From assembly GCA_013141495.1 (NCBI GenBank), contig JABFQV010000010.1, forward strand, positions 79,087-143,086: a stretch of 64,000 nucleotides of DNA, written 5' to 3'. The position numbers were made by a program, and so were the translations under genes. Positions 41,047-50,297 of the stretch are shown here, in pieces (the stretch's first letter is position 1; each line of letters opens with the position of its first letter). Under the pieces are notes generated by a model. That model had not been told where the DNA came from. It worked only from the letters and a program-made list of their open reading frames with translations, and did not search any database. The stretch is from Methylotenera sp. GTDB taxonomy: Bacteria > Pseudomonadota > Gammaproteobacteria > Burkholderiales > Methylophilaceae.

Positions 41047-42655
41047 TCTGCCTATGTTGCCGGAGTATCAAAATAATCCATTCATCGCCAAGTTGCCGCC
41101 ATTGCTATCGCAGCAAGATATGCTGAAGGCGCTGGGATCTATTCCAGAATTAAATGAATGTGAGCGTAGTTACCCAGCGCAACTTCGTAAACACTGCATT
41201 ATGCGCTTGGGTCGTTATTTTGAGCCGCTGGAGCGACAGTTGCAATTGGCTGAAAGGTTTGGCATGTTGTTACGACAAGGGTATATCGGACGCAATCCTC
41301 TGACGCATGATTACATCCGCCATTTGCAAAACGGTGTTGAGCGTATCGAAGCGAAGTCATTATATATTTCGGCGCGCCATCCAGTGGAGAACACTGCTAG
41401 CAGTTTTGCGCTTACGGGTTGTTCGGGCATTGGCAAATCAACGTCAATGGAGAAGGTTCTACACCAATACCCGCAGTGTATCCAGCACGTTGAGCCTTTT
41501 AGTCTGGTACAGATTGTCTGGCTCAAGCTTGACTGCCCTTCCCAAGGTTCTCCTAAGCAGTTATGCATTAATTTTTTCTCAGCAGTAGATAGGCTGGTTG
41601 GTACCAATTACTTCAACACATTTGGCCGTAGCCGTGCTGGTGTGGACGAAATGATGGTACACATGGCGCACATTGCCAACCTGCATGCAATCGGGGTGTT
41701 GGTCATCGACGAAATTCAGCATCTGAACAAGGCTAAGATAGGTCCGGATGCGTTGTTGAACTTTCTGGTTACGCTCGTCAACACCATCGGTGTGCCAGTG
41801 ATTCTGATTGGTACGCTCAGTGCGGTACCTTTGCTGCAGGAGAACTTCCGCCAAGCAAGAAGAGCTAGCGGTTTAGGTTCATTAGTTTGGGATCGAATGC
41901 CAATCGGTAAAACATGGGATTATTTTATCGACCATCTCTGGAAGTACCAGTGGACGCAAGATATTACGCCGATCAGTCAAGAGCTCCGTAATGTGCTGTA
42001 CGATGAAAGCCAAGGTATTCTAGATATCGTGGTTAAGTTGTTCATGCTTGCACAGTTACGAGTAGTCAGCATCGGTAAAGTGCGTGGTAAACCAGAAGTT
42101 TTGACACCACAACTTTTACGTAATGTAGCACGCGAAGACTTCAGAATCGTACGTCCAATGCTTGATGCTCTCAGAAATAATGACACCAAAGCACTACTTA
42201 AATACGATGACTTGATGCCGCTACAAGCATACGTAGAGCAGGTAATGTCTACTGCAATGCAGTCTCAGGCTGATGGAATTTTGCCTTCAGATTTAGTCAA
42301 TGAAGCACATACGTCCGCACCAGCACAATACGAGCATGACCCGATTTTGTCAGCATTGCGATCTCTTAATGTCGCGGATGATGTTGCACAGGTATTGATT
42401 AGTGATGCACGGACTAAATATCCATCCGCAGACCCGCTGTTACTGATGGCGGCAATCGCTGAAAAGTTGTCTAGTCATCCAGTAAAAACTAAAAAGCAAA
42501 AAGTCACCAAGCCATCTGAGGCCGTTATTCCGCCAGAGAATGATTTACGCCGCATCGTTTCACTTGGTCAGCAGAATGGGCTAACTGGTTATGATGCTTT
42601 GCTTGCCGCTAGCATGGTGAAGCCGCCGCTGCTAGATATTGCCATATATGGTTAG
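41027..42655 (+). CDS. tnsC: Transposition regulator ATPase TnsC
   Basis: 542 residues, AAA+ ATPase with Walker A GCSGIGKS (131-138) and Walker B GVLVIDEIQHL; the length is near that of Tn7 TnsC (555). It bridges the target selector TnsD or TnsE and the transposase and enforces target immunity. The first 20 bases overlap tnsB. The GTG at 41033, spaced 6 bases from GGAGG, may be the true start in place of the ATG at 41027. Confidence 0.95.
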   Translation: MTVQKTDLPMLPEYQNNPFIAKLPPLLSQQDMLKALGSIPELNECERSYPAQLRKHCIMRLGRYFEPLERQLQLAERFGMLLRQGYIGRNPLTHDYIRHLQNGVERIEAKSLYISARHPVENTASSFALTGCSGIGKSTSMEKVLHQYPQCIQHVEPFSLVQIVWLKLDCPSQGSPKQLCINFFSAVDRLVGTNYFNTFGRSRAGVDEMMVHMAHIANLHAIGVLVIDEIQHLNKAKIGPDALLNFLVTLVNTIGVPVILIGTLSAVPLLQENFRQARRASGLGSLVWDRMPIGKTWDYFIDHLWKYQWTQDITPISQELRNVLYDESQGILDIVVKLFMLAQLRVVSIGKVRGKPEVLTPQLLRNVAREDFRIVRPMLDALRNNDTKALLKYDDLMPLQAYVEQVMSTAMQSQADGILPSDLVNEAHTSAPAQYEHDPILSALRSLNVADDVAQVLISDARTKYPSADPLLLMAAIAEKLSSHPVKTKKQKVTKPSEAVIPPENDLRRIVSLGQQNGLTGYDALLAASMVKPPLLDIAIYG

Positions 42656-44411
42656 GATGCTGTCTTACTTCCCTGCAGTCTATCCTGGCGAGTTGCTTTA
42701 CAGTGTTTGTGCCCGTTTTCACAGGCACCTAGGATTGCCTGGCACAATGAGTACGCTAGACGCGCTTTTTGGAAACCGAAAGGTTATTGCAAATTTTGAT
42801 CTACAGGGACACCTAGAAGCGCTGGCTGATCGTATTCCGCCAGAACGAAACCTAACAGTTGATCGGTTGATTGACTTATTCACACTCTACCCTTATTTCA
42901 CAGCCTTTGAACCGCCATCACTAAAGGCCAATGTACGGCAGGCAATGTTGCGCGGAGTGGTTGAGAACCTGCATACTCGTTTGGGCTTAGCTGCTTTCCG
43001 TGTGGGACGGATCAGTCGATTACGATTTTGTCCAGAATGCACGCGGTATATGGCTACCACTTATGGTGAGTTATATTGGCGCCGTGATCATCAGTTGCCA
43101 AGTGTATTGGTTTGCCCTGAGCATGGTTGTACGTTGCTTGAGAGCCGCGTTTCCTTTTCACAACATAGCCGGCATGAGTTCATTGCAGCAACGGCAGATA
43201 ACTGTCTAAGTTATGCGCAACCAGTTGCTTTGGCGATTGATGCGTTGCAGATGTGCCACTTACATCGTTTGGCTTGTCTGAGTTCAGCTTTGCTAAATAC
43301 ACAACCAAGTCCACGAACGTTCGAAGGTTGGACTGCATTTTATCGTAGCCAGATGCAAGAAGCTGGGCTGGCTCGATCGACCAGTACAATGGATCAGCAA
43401 CGTTTAGATGAGGAGTTCAGGGCATTTTATGGAAAAACTCTAGCACTGTTGCCACAGGTGATGGATGGTGAAAAATTCGCTGGAGCCTGGCTAGGCATGA
43501 TGGTTCGTAAGCATCGAAAAGCTAATCATCCGATGTATCACCTGTTGTTGCAGGATTTTCTGACGCAACAGAGCCGGCATATTTCTCCATTTGGCATCGG
43601 GCCTTGGGCATGCATGAATCCTCTGGCACCGCATAACTCAAAACTTACTATTAAGAGTATCAAGCAGCATAGAAATCATGACAAAACTGTGGGCGTATTC
43701 GCTTGTGCGTGCGGTTACACCTATACGCGCTGGCACGATCAAGCAAATGACAAACTGGGGCCTCAGCGTTTTCTTCATTACGGGCCGCTATTGGGACCCG
43801 CCTTAAAAAATCTTATCGCTGACGGGACTAGCCTACGCAAAACTGGCCGCGTTTTGCAAATTGATCCGAAGACGGTAGTTCGTCTAGCAAGAGAATTGAG
43901 CATCGCAATACCATGGAAACTCAAGCTGCCTGATTTTAGTGAGACTACATCGCCAAAATATACCAGCCACTCGGCTGAACAGCAACAATGCAACAAACAA
44001 TCACTTCCGAAGTGTAGCCATAAGCAATCTGGCCTTACTCGTTATGACTGGAATGAAATTGATCTCAAATGGCTAGCAAAACTGAGAGCATTAGCCGCGG
44101 TTCTTAGCAAGGAGAGTCCGCCCATACGCATCACTGTCGCCGAGCTTGAGCGTCGTGCTGGCGAGCGTGACTGGCTACTAAAGCGCCGTCATCGATTGCC
44201 CCAAACGATAGCTTTCTTGGTACAGACCGTAGAGTCTATTGAAGATTTTCAAGTTCGTCGTATCTACTGGGCCATCAAGGAATTAGAACGGAAAGGTGGA
44301 CCTGTGAAGGGATGGCAGGTAATGCGTAAGGCAGGACTTCGTTCAACGTTCCTTGATCGTATCAACATGGCGCTTGAAGCAATGCCAGCACCTTGGAATA
44401 TTGCAACATGA
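42648..44411 (+). CDS. tnsD: Site-specific target selector TnsD (TniQ family)
   Basis: About 587 residues. It opens SYFPAVYPGELLYSVCARFHRHLG, the TniQ signature, and has a zinc-finger stretch FCPECTRYMATTYGELYWRRDH...CPEHG. A long C-terminal DNA-binding part follows. In Tn7, TnsD binds the end of glmS, and this element lies exactly there, so the job is clear. In-frame starts exist at 42639 (TTG), 42648 and 42657 (ATG), all overlapping or next to the tnsC stop. It is longer than Tn7 TnsD (508). Confidence 0.94.
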   Translation: MVRMLSYFPAVYPGELLYSVCARFHRHLGLPGTMSTLDALFGNRKVIANFDLQGHLEALADRIPPERNLTVDRLIDLFTLYPYFTAFEPPSLKANVRQAMLRGVVENLHTRLGLAAFRVGRISRLRFCPECTRYMATTYGELYWRRDHQLPSVLVCPEHGCTLLESRVSFSQHSRHEFIAATADNCLSYAQPVALAIDALQMCHLHRLACLSSALLNTQPSPRTFEGWTAFYRSQMQEAGLARSTSTMDQQRLDEEFRAFYGKTLALLPQVMDGEKFAGAWLGMMVRKHRKANHPMYHLLLQDFLTQQSRHISPFGIGPWACMNPLAPHNSKLTIKSIKQHRNHDKTVGVFACACGYTYTRWHDQANDKLGPQRFLHYGPLLGPALKNLIADGTSLRKTGRVLQIDPKTVVRLARELSIAIPWKLKLPDFSETTSPKYTSHSAEQQQCNKQSLPKCSHKQSGLTRYDWNEIDLKWLAKLRALAAVLSKESPPIRITVAELERRAGERDWLLKRRHRLPQTIAFLVQTVESIEDFQVRRIYWAIKELERKGGPVKGWQVMRKAGLRSTFLDRINMALEAMPAPWNIAT

Positions 44412-46036
44412 GTAAGCTTGTTATCCAGCAATTTGCTGAACTTGGATCAGAGCACTTTGAATTGCATTGGCTAGCGGGTTTTACGCGTAATGAGAGTGGC
44501 GCTTGGTTTGTCAAAACTGCCATACGAGGTATGTCATCATTACAATTCTATATGCGCCTATTGCCGATAGGCATGTTGCCTTTGTTGACCTTGGGTAAAA
44601 TATTCGCGAACGGTCAAATGCTGTCGTTATCTAGTAAAGGCATGATTGATACTGCAACGATTTCGGATATGTCGCAATACGAGGAGGTGACTTCGGCAGA
44701 AATTCACCCAAGCCTTTATTCTTTTGGAGATAGACCTAGCGGAATTCAGCGATTATTTAGGTATAGCACGGCTAATGGCGAAATTCTAATTCCAGCTATC
44801 GAGCTTATCCGCTATTTATTCTTGCATAACCGCACACTTGCCAATGCCTTGATGCGGCCAGGTTCATTGAATTTACTGTTTCGCCCAGAATTGCCTGGCT
44901 ATCAATCTGATCTGGAAGTGCAATTTACGGCCGACATGCCAAAAAGTTATTTATCCGATCAGTTTGCACTAGAATTTGTATGGCTGGCGCTTGATAAAGA
45001 TGCACGGCACGGCTGGGATAGCGTATATCTTCAAAGCCAAGGTGAGGCCTATGTAACCTTTACGCCACCACCATTGAAAAATTCCAAATGGACCTTTAGA
45101 GGCGTTAAGTATGGAGATTGTTGGCTGGTACTAGAGTTGTTACACCTCACGGGAAAGAGAAGTCCTTGCGACAAGCTTTCCTATGGGCATCCATTATTGA
45201 AGAAGGTCATACGAGACTCAGCTGGTCATACTGAAACAGAGGGCAATAATGCAGGCAATATAGGAGCTCAAAAAGAACACATTGTCTACGACTATCAGTT
45301 AGACGATGGTCAGGCTGGCAGCAAGTCTAATAGACTTCAGCGGCGCGCTGACATACATTCTAAGCGATCTGATTTTGACCGTGACATTTCTATTGAAAAG
45401 TTGCTAATTGATACTCATCAGTTAGGTGGCGCAATTCAGCCGGTTGAATTAGCAATTCAGTTAGTTGAAAAGCACCAAACAATTAAAGTTAGCGCTGGTG
45501 AGCAGGCGTGTAATTCTGTCTTACCGCCTTTGAATTTCAATCTACTGACACCAGCTAGTTGGGATGACTTGGGTGACCTCGAAGCGTTAACTAACACTGT
45601 CTATCAAATGGCGACGAAAGTGCCTGAAGCACAGTTTGCTATGTCACTTTGCCAACTTAAGGCTGGTCGAGCCTTTTCAATGGCAAATCGTATGCCCCGA
45701 GTGGCATTGGTTGTAACTATTAGCATGCCTAATGAGCCACCTATTGTGCTACTCGATGTTGAGCGTACAGGTAATGTGGCACTTTCATTGATGGTGTTAC
45801 GCTTTAAGTGCATTCCAACATTTGGAGATTTAGAGGCAAAAGTGAAACTTATGCTGGATGGTCTGATTCAGGCTGGCGGACATTGGGATCATGAGATAGA
45901 AAAAGATGTGGCAGATATTTGCTCCTGCGAGCGATTGCCAAAGATTTTGATACCCAGAGAAAATGCAGGATTGCCCGGGCGGCCGCTAGTATGGGCATTG
46001 AGGCTGATGTCGAGATTGAGGATTAGCGTTGTTTAA
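44408..46036 (+). CDS. tnsE: Target selector TnsE
   Basis: 542 residues, close to Tn7 TnsE (538). I recognise local likeness to TnsE: EILIPAIELIRYLFLHN (Tn7 has a similar PQLELARSLFL segment), YVTFTPPPLKNSKWTF, and a conserved C-terminal region RVALVVTISMPNEPPIVLLDVERTG. TnsE steers insertion to replicating DNA, chiefly the lagging strand of plasmids, through the beta clamp. The ATG at 44408 overlaps the tnsD stop (ATGA). Its presence gives the element both of the Tn7 targeting routes. Sequence divergence from Tn7 is high, so the call rests on position, length and these motifs. Confidence 0.85.
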   Translation: MSKLVIQQFAELGSEHFELHWLAGFTRNESGAWFVKTAIRGMSSLQFYMRLLPIGMLPLLTLGKIFANGQMLSLSSKGMIDTATISDMSQYEEVTSAEIHPSLYSFGDRPSGIQRLFRYSTANGEILIPAIELIRYLFLHNRTLANALMRPGSLNLLFRPELPGYQSDLEVQFTADMPKSYLSDQFALEFVWLALDKDARHGWDSVYLQSQGEAYVTFTPPPLKNSKWTFRGVKYGDCWLVLELLHLTGKRSPCDKLSYGHPLLKKVIRDSAGHTETEGNNAGNIGAQKEHIVYDYQLDDGQAGSKSNRLQRRADIHSKRSDFDRDISIEKLLIDTHQLGGAIQPVELAIQLVEKHQTIKVSAGEQACNSVLPPLNFNLLTPASWDDLGDLEALTNTVYQMATKVPEAQFAMSLCQLKAGRAFSMANRMPRVALVVTISMPNEPPIVLLDVERTGNVALSLMVLRFKCIPTFGDLEAKVKLMLDGLIQAGGHWDHEIEKDVADICSCERLPKILIPRENAGLPGRPLVWALRLMSRLRISVV

Positions 46037-46180
46037 TTGGGCATTCGTAAGTTTGGTGATTGATTTCGGCATTGCTAGTATATGAGTGTTCTTATTGCGC
46101 CACCAGAATATTTCTGGCTCCATGGAGTAATACCCAACCTTTTAATTCAATCGCATGCGTAGTGAACGAAGGCCTGGGTA

Positions 46181-46660
46181 TCATTTCTGATTAAACAGCC
46201 ATAACACCAATCCACCAAGTACCAGCAGATTTCTGGCCTCCTCTTGCTCTTTTTTACGAATAGCAGCCTGCTTGGTGCGAAATTGTTTTAAAACGAAATC
46301 CTGAACTTGGGTCATGGAAACTTGTGGATCCCGGTAGACTGGAAGATATTTCAGACCGCTTATAAAACCAGGAAGCTCCAGCCCTTCGTCAAGAATAAGT
46401 GGAAGTATAATTTTGTTTAGAGAGTGTGCTTTGCCTATTTCCTGTGGTACCCAGTCTGACGCTTTGGCCTTTGCACTCCAAAGTAGAATAAACAAGTCGC
46501 ATGCAGCAATTGCTGATGAAATTTTCTCAGTAAGGAGTTCGCTTGGAACAACTGAGTGTTCCGCAATAAACACCTCAACCCCAGTTCCAACTAGAGAGTG
46601 TTGTAGTTCTGTTACGTTCTTGAGATCATGCGTTGAGTAGCTAACAAATACTTTGAACAT
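46181..46660 (-). CDS. TIR-domain protein with C-terminal membrane helix
   Basis: 159 residues. Box 1 is FKVFVSYSTHDLKNV and the catalytic glutamate is expected at Glu74 in SDWVPQEIGKAHS, both typical of TIR domains that hydrolyse NAD. A charged segment is followed by a single membrane helix LLVLGGLVLWLF at 145-156. TIR proteins act in bacterial immunity as NADases or signal-making enzymes; a membrane-anchored single-domain form next to the tns genes suggests an accessory defence gene. No partner sensor is adjacent, so its trigger is unknown. Confidence 0.85.
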   Translation of the reverse strand: MFKVFVSYSTHDLKNVTELQHSLVGTGVEVFIAEHSVVPSELLTEKISSAIAACDLFILLWSAKAKASDWVPQEIGKAHSLNKIILPLILDEGLELPGFISGLKYLPVYRDPQVSMTQVQDFVLKQFRTKQAAIRKKEQEEARNLLVLGGLVLWLFNQK

Positions 46661-46991
46661 ATAAATTAAGGCTGCCTTATGGTGATACTAATGTTTAATG
46701 TTAATTATAGACTTGATGCGTCCGACAATCTCAAGTTGGGAAAATCCAAATCTAGATAAATAATTACCCATATCTAATGTAAAACCCATGCGGGTAGAGC
46801 AAATACATGGCAGCAAGCCAAGCTTGATTTTCAATTATACAATACACTCTCGAGTGTTTTTATCTTAATAAAATATGTGATCACCAGCCGCAATTAAACG
46901 TCATTCATACAAAATCTAGGACACTCTCTATTTAGGTAAGCATAACGTTTATTAAAAATGTATTATTTAGGAAAATTATAAGGATAAGAAA
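46661..46991. other. Intergenic stretch upstream of the McrBC genes
   Basis: 331 bp, AT-rich, between divergent TIR and McrB-like genes. The sequence ACACTCTC occurs at 46844 and again near 46921, and ACACTC-TC-GAGTGT is a short inverted repeat at 46844-46857; these may be operator sites. No gene seen. Confidence 0.45.
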
Positions 46992-48674
46992 ATGGGATCA
47001 AAAGTCATCAGAACCATTAATAAGTTTAAAAATTTAATCCTTGAAGGTGTGCCAGGTACTGGTAAGACCCATTCTTTTAAAAAAATCTTGAAAGGCTGGA
47101 AAGCTGAAACTGGACGAGATCCTCATCCAAACATATTTTCTATCACATTTCATCCAAGTTTTAGTTATGAAGATTTTGTTGAAGGATTGCGTCCGTTAAT
47201 TAGCTCTTCTGTTTCAACATCAATTCCTAATATAAATGTCACTATTAAAGGGTGCGCAACACTACAAAAGGTTGCTAAGATAGAAACCAACAATGGTTTG
47301 TATTTTTTTGAGCACTCACCAGCCGTTACTAGCACATCGTCAAGCACTTCAGCCGGAGCTGGCTCATTCGAAATTAAGGATGGGATATTTTTGCAGGCAT
47401 GTACACTTGCTGCATGCTCTCCTGACAAAGATGTTTTTATATTAGTCGATGAAATAAATAGAGCTAACACTTCTAAAGTACTTGGAGATTTACTGACACT
47501 TCTCGAACGTTCAAAGCGAGCAAAATGGAATGTTTCAAGTTCTAGCTGGGAATTAGACGAGGTGATGTCACTGATCTTGCCATATTCTGGACGCAGATTA
47601 TTCGTACCAGAAAATCTATATGTGGTTGCGACCCAAAATACGTCAGATAAATCAATTGCCCCACTTGATATTGCACTCCGCAGGAGATTTGCATTTGAGC
47701 GAGTTGATCCAATGGACGAACTTTCGTTAATCAATAGCTTGAATGATCATCAGATTTCTACAACATCACTTCAATCCTCTATCAGTGTTTGGACGCAGTT
47801 AAATAATGCAGTTCTGATGCCTTTGTTAGGGCCTGATGCTTTGATTGGGCACAGTTATTTTTATGAGGAATCGGTTTTTCCACCACCAAAGAGTTTAGAT
47901 GTAGAGATAATTCAACTTCATAAAGAATTGATTCAGGGAATCACTACTGATACTAACCAAGTGTTTCAAAGAGTTATTTGGGTTCAAACAGGTGTTGGAA
48001 CTGGAGGCTCTAGCAATCAACTAGATCTATGTAGTGGGGGTAAGGCTAATAAGAATGTTGGAATTATTCAACTTTTTGAAGGCCCTGATGCTGACAAGGA
48101 TAAAACAAAAACTTATTCAATTGATATTTCATATCTATCTCAACTCTACAAAGACAATCCAATAAACTTGCCTTCCTCTAACCAAACTTGGAGGCTTCTA
48201 CTAAAAGGTGTAGATGGGTCTGGAAATAAACTCACAACGCTTGCTCCAAATTTTTTCGGTGGGAAGATATTAACCTTTGCTCAAATTGATAGAAATACTT
48301 ATAGGTTGCGAGTTCATGAGGCAGATGTATTAGCAGATTTAGTCGCATGGAGCGGTCAGAATCATGACGAAATAAAAGGAGCCTCTTCTAGGCAATTCGG
48401 ACAAATAAATAATTGTGGTTCTGAAAAAGACATTTGGCTACATCAAATTCTTCCACAGCTTGCAGAAATCCTTAATGTCTATGATGCCGTAGAAATAATT
48501 GATCAAAATTATCGTCAAGCATGGATTGAAGATAGAATTGAGGATTCTGATCTTCAGAATGCAGCACTTACAGGGCTTTCTGAATTAGATACTTTGTTAG
48601 GGCGACTAGAAATCTCAGCAAAAGTGCATGGCTCCGGGTTAGGACGTGCAATTCATATCAAAAACATTACCTAG
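46992..48674 (+). CDS. McrB-like AAA+ GTPase subunit
   Basis: 560 residues. Walker A GVPGTGKT (19-26), the TFHPSFSYEDFVEGLRP element, the Walker B LVDEINRANTSKVLGDLL, and the sensor VVATQNTSDKSIAPLDIALRRRF are diagnostic of the McrB motor family. It uses GTP to translocate and drive its nuclease partner, encoded 12 bp downstream. There is no separate N-terminal DNA-recognition domain, so recognition must come from elsewhere. The frame starts with an AAGGA site 10 bases before the ATG. Confidence 0.9.
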   Translation: MGSKVIRTINKFKNLILEGVPGTGKTHSFKKILKGWKAETGRDPHPNIFSITFHPSFSYEDFVEGLRPLISSSVSTSIPNINVTIKGCATLQKVAKIETNNGLYFFEHSPAVTSTSSSTSAGAGSFEIKDGIFLQACTLAACSPDKDVFILVDEINRANTSKVLGDLLTLLERSKRAKWNVSSSSWELDEVMSLILPYSGRRLFVPENLYVVATQNTSDKSIAPLDIALRRRFAFERVDPMDELSLINSLNDHQISTTSLQSSISVWTQLNNAVLMPLLGPDALIGHSYFYEESVFPPPKSLDVEIIQLHKELIQGITTDTNQVFQRVIWVQTGVGTGGSSNQLDLCSGGKANKNVGIIQLFEGPDADKDKTKTYSIDISYLSQLYKDNPINLPSSNQTWRLLLKGVDGSGNKLTTLAPNFFGGKILTFAQIDRNTYRLRVHEADVLADLVAWSGQNHDEIKGASSRQFGQINNCGSEKDIWLHQILPQLAEILNVYDAVEIIDQNYRQAWIEDRIEDSDLQNAALTGLSELDTLLGRLEISAKVHGSGLGRAIHIKNIT

Positions 48675-48686
48675 TGTTGATTTCTG

Positions 48687-50231
48687 ATGTCTAAGAGAGT
48701 TCAGAAATCATTCAAAGTATCACCTGATGGTCAGCGTGTTGGTAGCATTACTGTTGCCGTCAAGAAATACCGACTGCAGTTAAGTGTATTACCTAAAACG
48801 TGGAGGCCAGAGAAGGCTAGACACTTCAATGTTGTTTGGGAACCAGAGGTTCTCAATATATCATTAGTTCTTCATGAAATGGATTCATGCACGATAAGCT
48901 ACAAGGAGGGCTCAGATCAAGAGCAGGCTATCAATCAAGTATTACTAATTGGTAACCAAGAATTTGGAAAACCTGCTCAAGTTAAAAACAGTGATGGCTT
49001 GCCATTACTAAAAATTTTACCTGATATGATCAATAAATCAGATTTGACTGAATATGTAATAAGCCAACAATATCAAACAGAACCTTTACAGCAACTGCTT
49101 AAGGTTGCTCAACGAGGTAGAGTGCGTATTGAAGATGCGGTGGATGAAGCTAAATCCAAAGATCTTCCACTGATGCTTCCTATATTATGTAACCAGTTTG
49201 TTGAAGAGATGGAGTCTCATTTTCAATCAATCAAACGTGGATACAACTTGATTCAGGAGTCATCATTTTTTATTCGGGGAAAAATTTTACCGAATTCCAT
49301 ACCTTCATTTTCGTACACTTCGCCACCTAAACTAAAATGCGAATTTGATGATTTCTCACTCAACACCCCACTGATCAAAGTTCTCAAGGCTGCACTTAGG
49401 GTAATTTCATCAAATGGCGATGCTTCAGGCTATTCTGGAATAAAATATATTGGACATCATTCTAAATTAAAGGAACGTTCAGTTTATTTATTCCGCCAGT
49501 TATCTGACACCTCTCTAATAAAGCCTATTGAGGCTGGGAGGCTTGCTACAACTATTCGATTGCCCGCTAATCAACGACATTGGAAGCGAGCTCTAGAGCT
49601 CGCTTCTGCAATTCTTACAGGCGTAGAAGAGGCATCACATGAATCTCACAAAAAGTCAAAATCAGTTTCATTACAGCTTGATCCAGCAGCATTGTGGCAA
49701 AGAACGTTGCTCCAAGCCCTAAATCTAGTTAAAGGATGTCAAATTGTGAATGTCTATGATGGTGAAAAGTTAGGCGAAGAAAAGCAGCCTTCACCATGGA
49801 CTGGTTTTAGTTTTAAGGATAGCTACCCAGACATTATAGTTACTGTTAGAAACAGAGCTGGGAAAGAAGTTAATTGGTGCTTGGATGCAAAATATAAATT
49901 GCCTAATGGAGGCCCAGATCGTGCTGATCAATATCAGATATTTAGTTACTCCCATCTTGTTAGAATAGGTAATGCGCATATCGAGCGGTGTGCATTGGTT
50001 TATCCAATTGATCCTCTAAATTTGGAAAATGAAAATGGCACATCAAAAAGACATATGAGAAATGGAACCATGGCTGATTCGTGGCACCCTCCATTGATTA
50101 ATGAAATTTCTCTATATCAGTTAAAATTTGAATACCCAAAATATAATGATATACAATCCAATAAAGCATGGAGATCTTACTTGCAAGATTTAGCAGTTAA
50201 GCTATCAGATAACTTAATAAAGTTCAGCTGA
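48687..50231 (+). CDS. McrC-like nuclease (DUF2357 / PD-(D/E)XK)
   Basis: 514 residues. The C-terminal nuclease core has Asp382 (YPDIIVTV), Asp400 and Lys402 (CLDAKYKLP) followed by DRADQYQIFSYSH, the PD-(D/E)XK pattern of McrC-type and DUF2357 proteins. The long N-terminal part (1-330) would contact McrB and possibly DNA. With the GTPase directly upstream it makes a two-protein restriction machine. Convergent with the methyltransferase genes that begin 66 bp away. Confidence 0.85.
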   Translation: MSKRVQKSFKVSPDGQRVGSITVAVKKYRLQLSVLPKTWRPEKARHFNVVWEPEVLNISLVLHEMDSCTISYKEGSDQEQAINQVLLIGNQEFGKPAQVKNSDGLPLLKILPDMINKSDLTEYVISQQYQTEPLQQLLKVAQRGRVRIEDAVDEAKSKDLPLMLPILCNQFVEEMESHFQSIKRGYNLIQESSFFIRGKILPNSIPSFSYTSPPKLKCEFDDFSLNTPLIKVLKAALRVISSNGDASGYSGIKYIGHHSKLKERSVYLFRQLSDTSLIKPIEAGRLATTIRLPANQRHWKRALELASAILTGVEEASHESHKKSKSVSLQLDPAALWQRTLLQALNLVKGCQIVNVYDGEKLGEEKQPSPWTGFSFKDSYPDIIVTVRNRAGKEVNWCLDAKYKLPNGGPDRADQYQIFSYSHLVRIGNAHIERCALVYPIDPLNLENENGTSKRHMRNGTMADSWHPPLINEISLYQLKFEYPKYNDIQSNKAWRSYLQDLAVKLSDNLIKFS

Positions 50232-50297
50232 TTGTGGCCAACTTTCGGCACGAGCTCTCAGTGAAGTAAGCATTACTGCATCTCTTAATTTCATAAT

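Noticed and set aside
46844..46857. ACACTC-TC-GAGTGT as a LexA-type box
   Set aside because: It does not fit known LexA consensus spacing; kept only as a weak possible operator.
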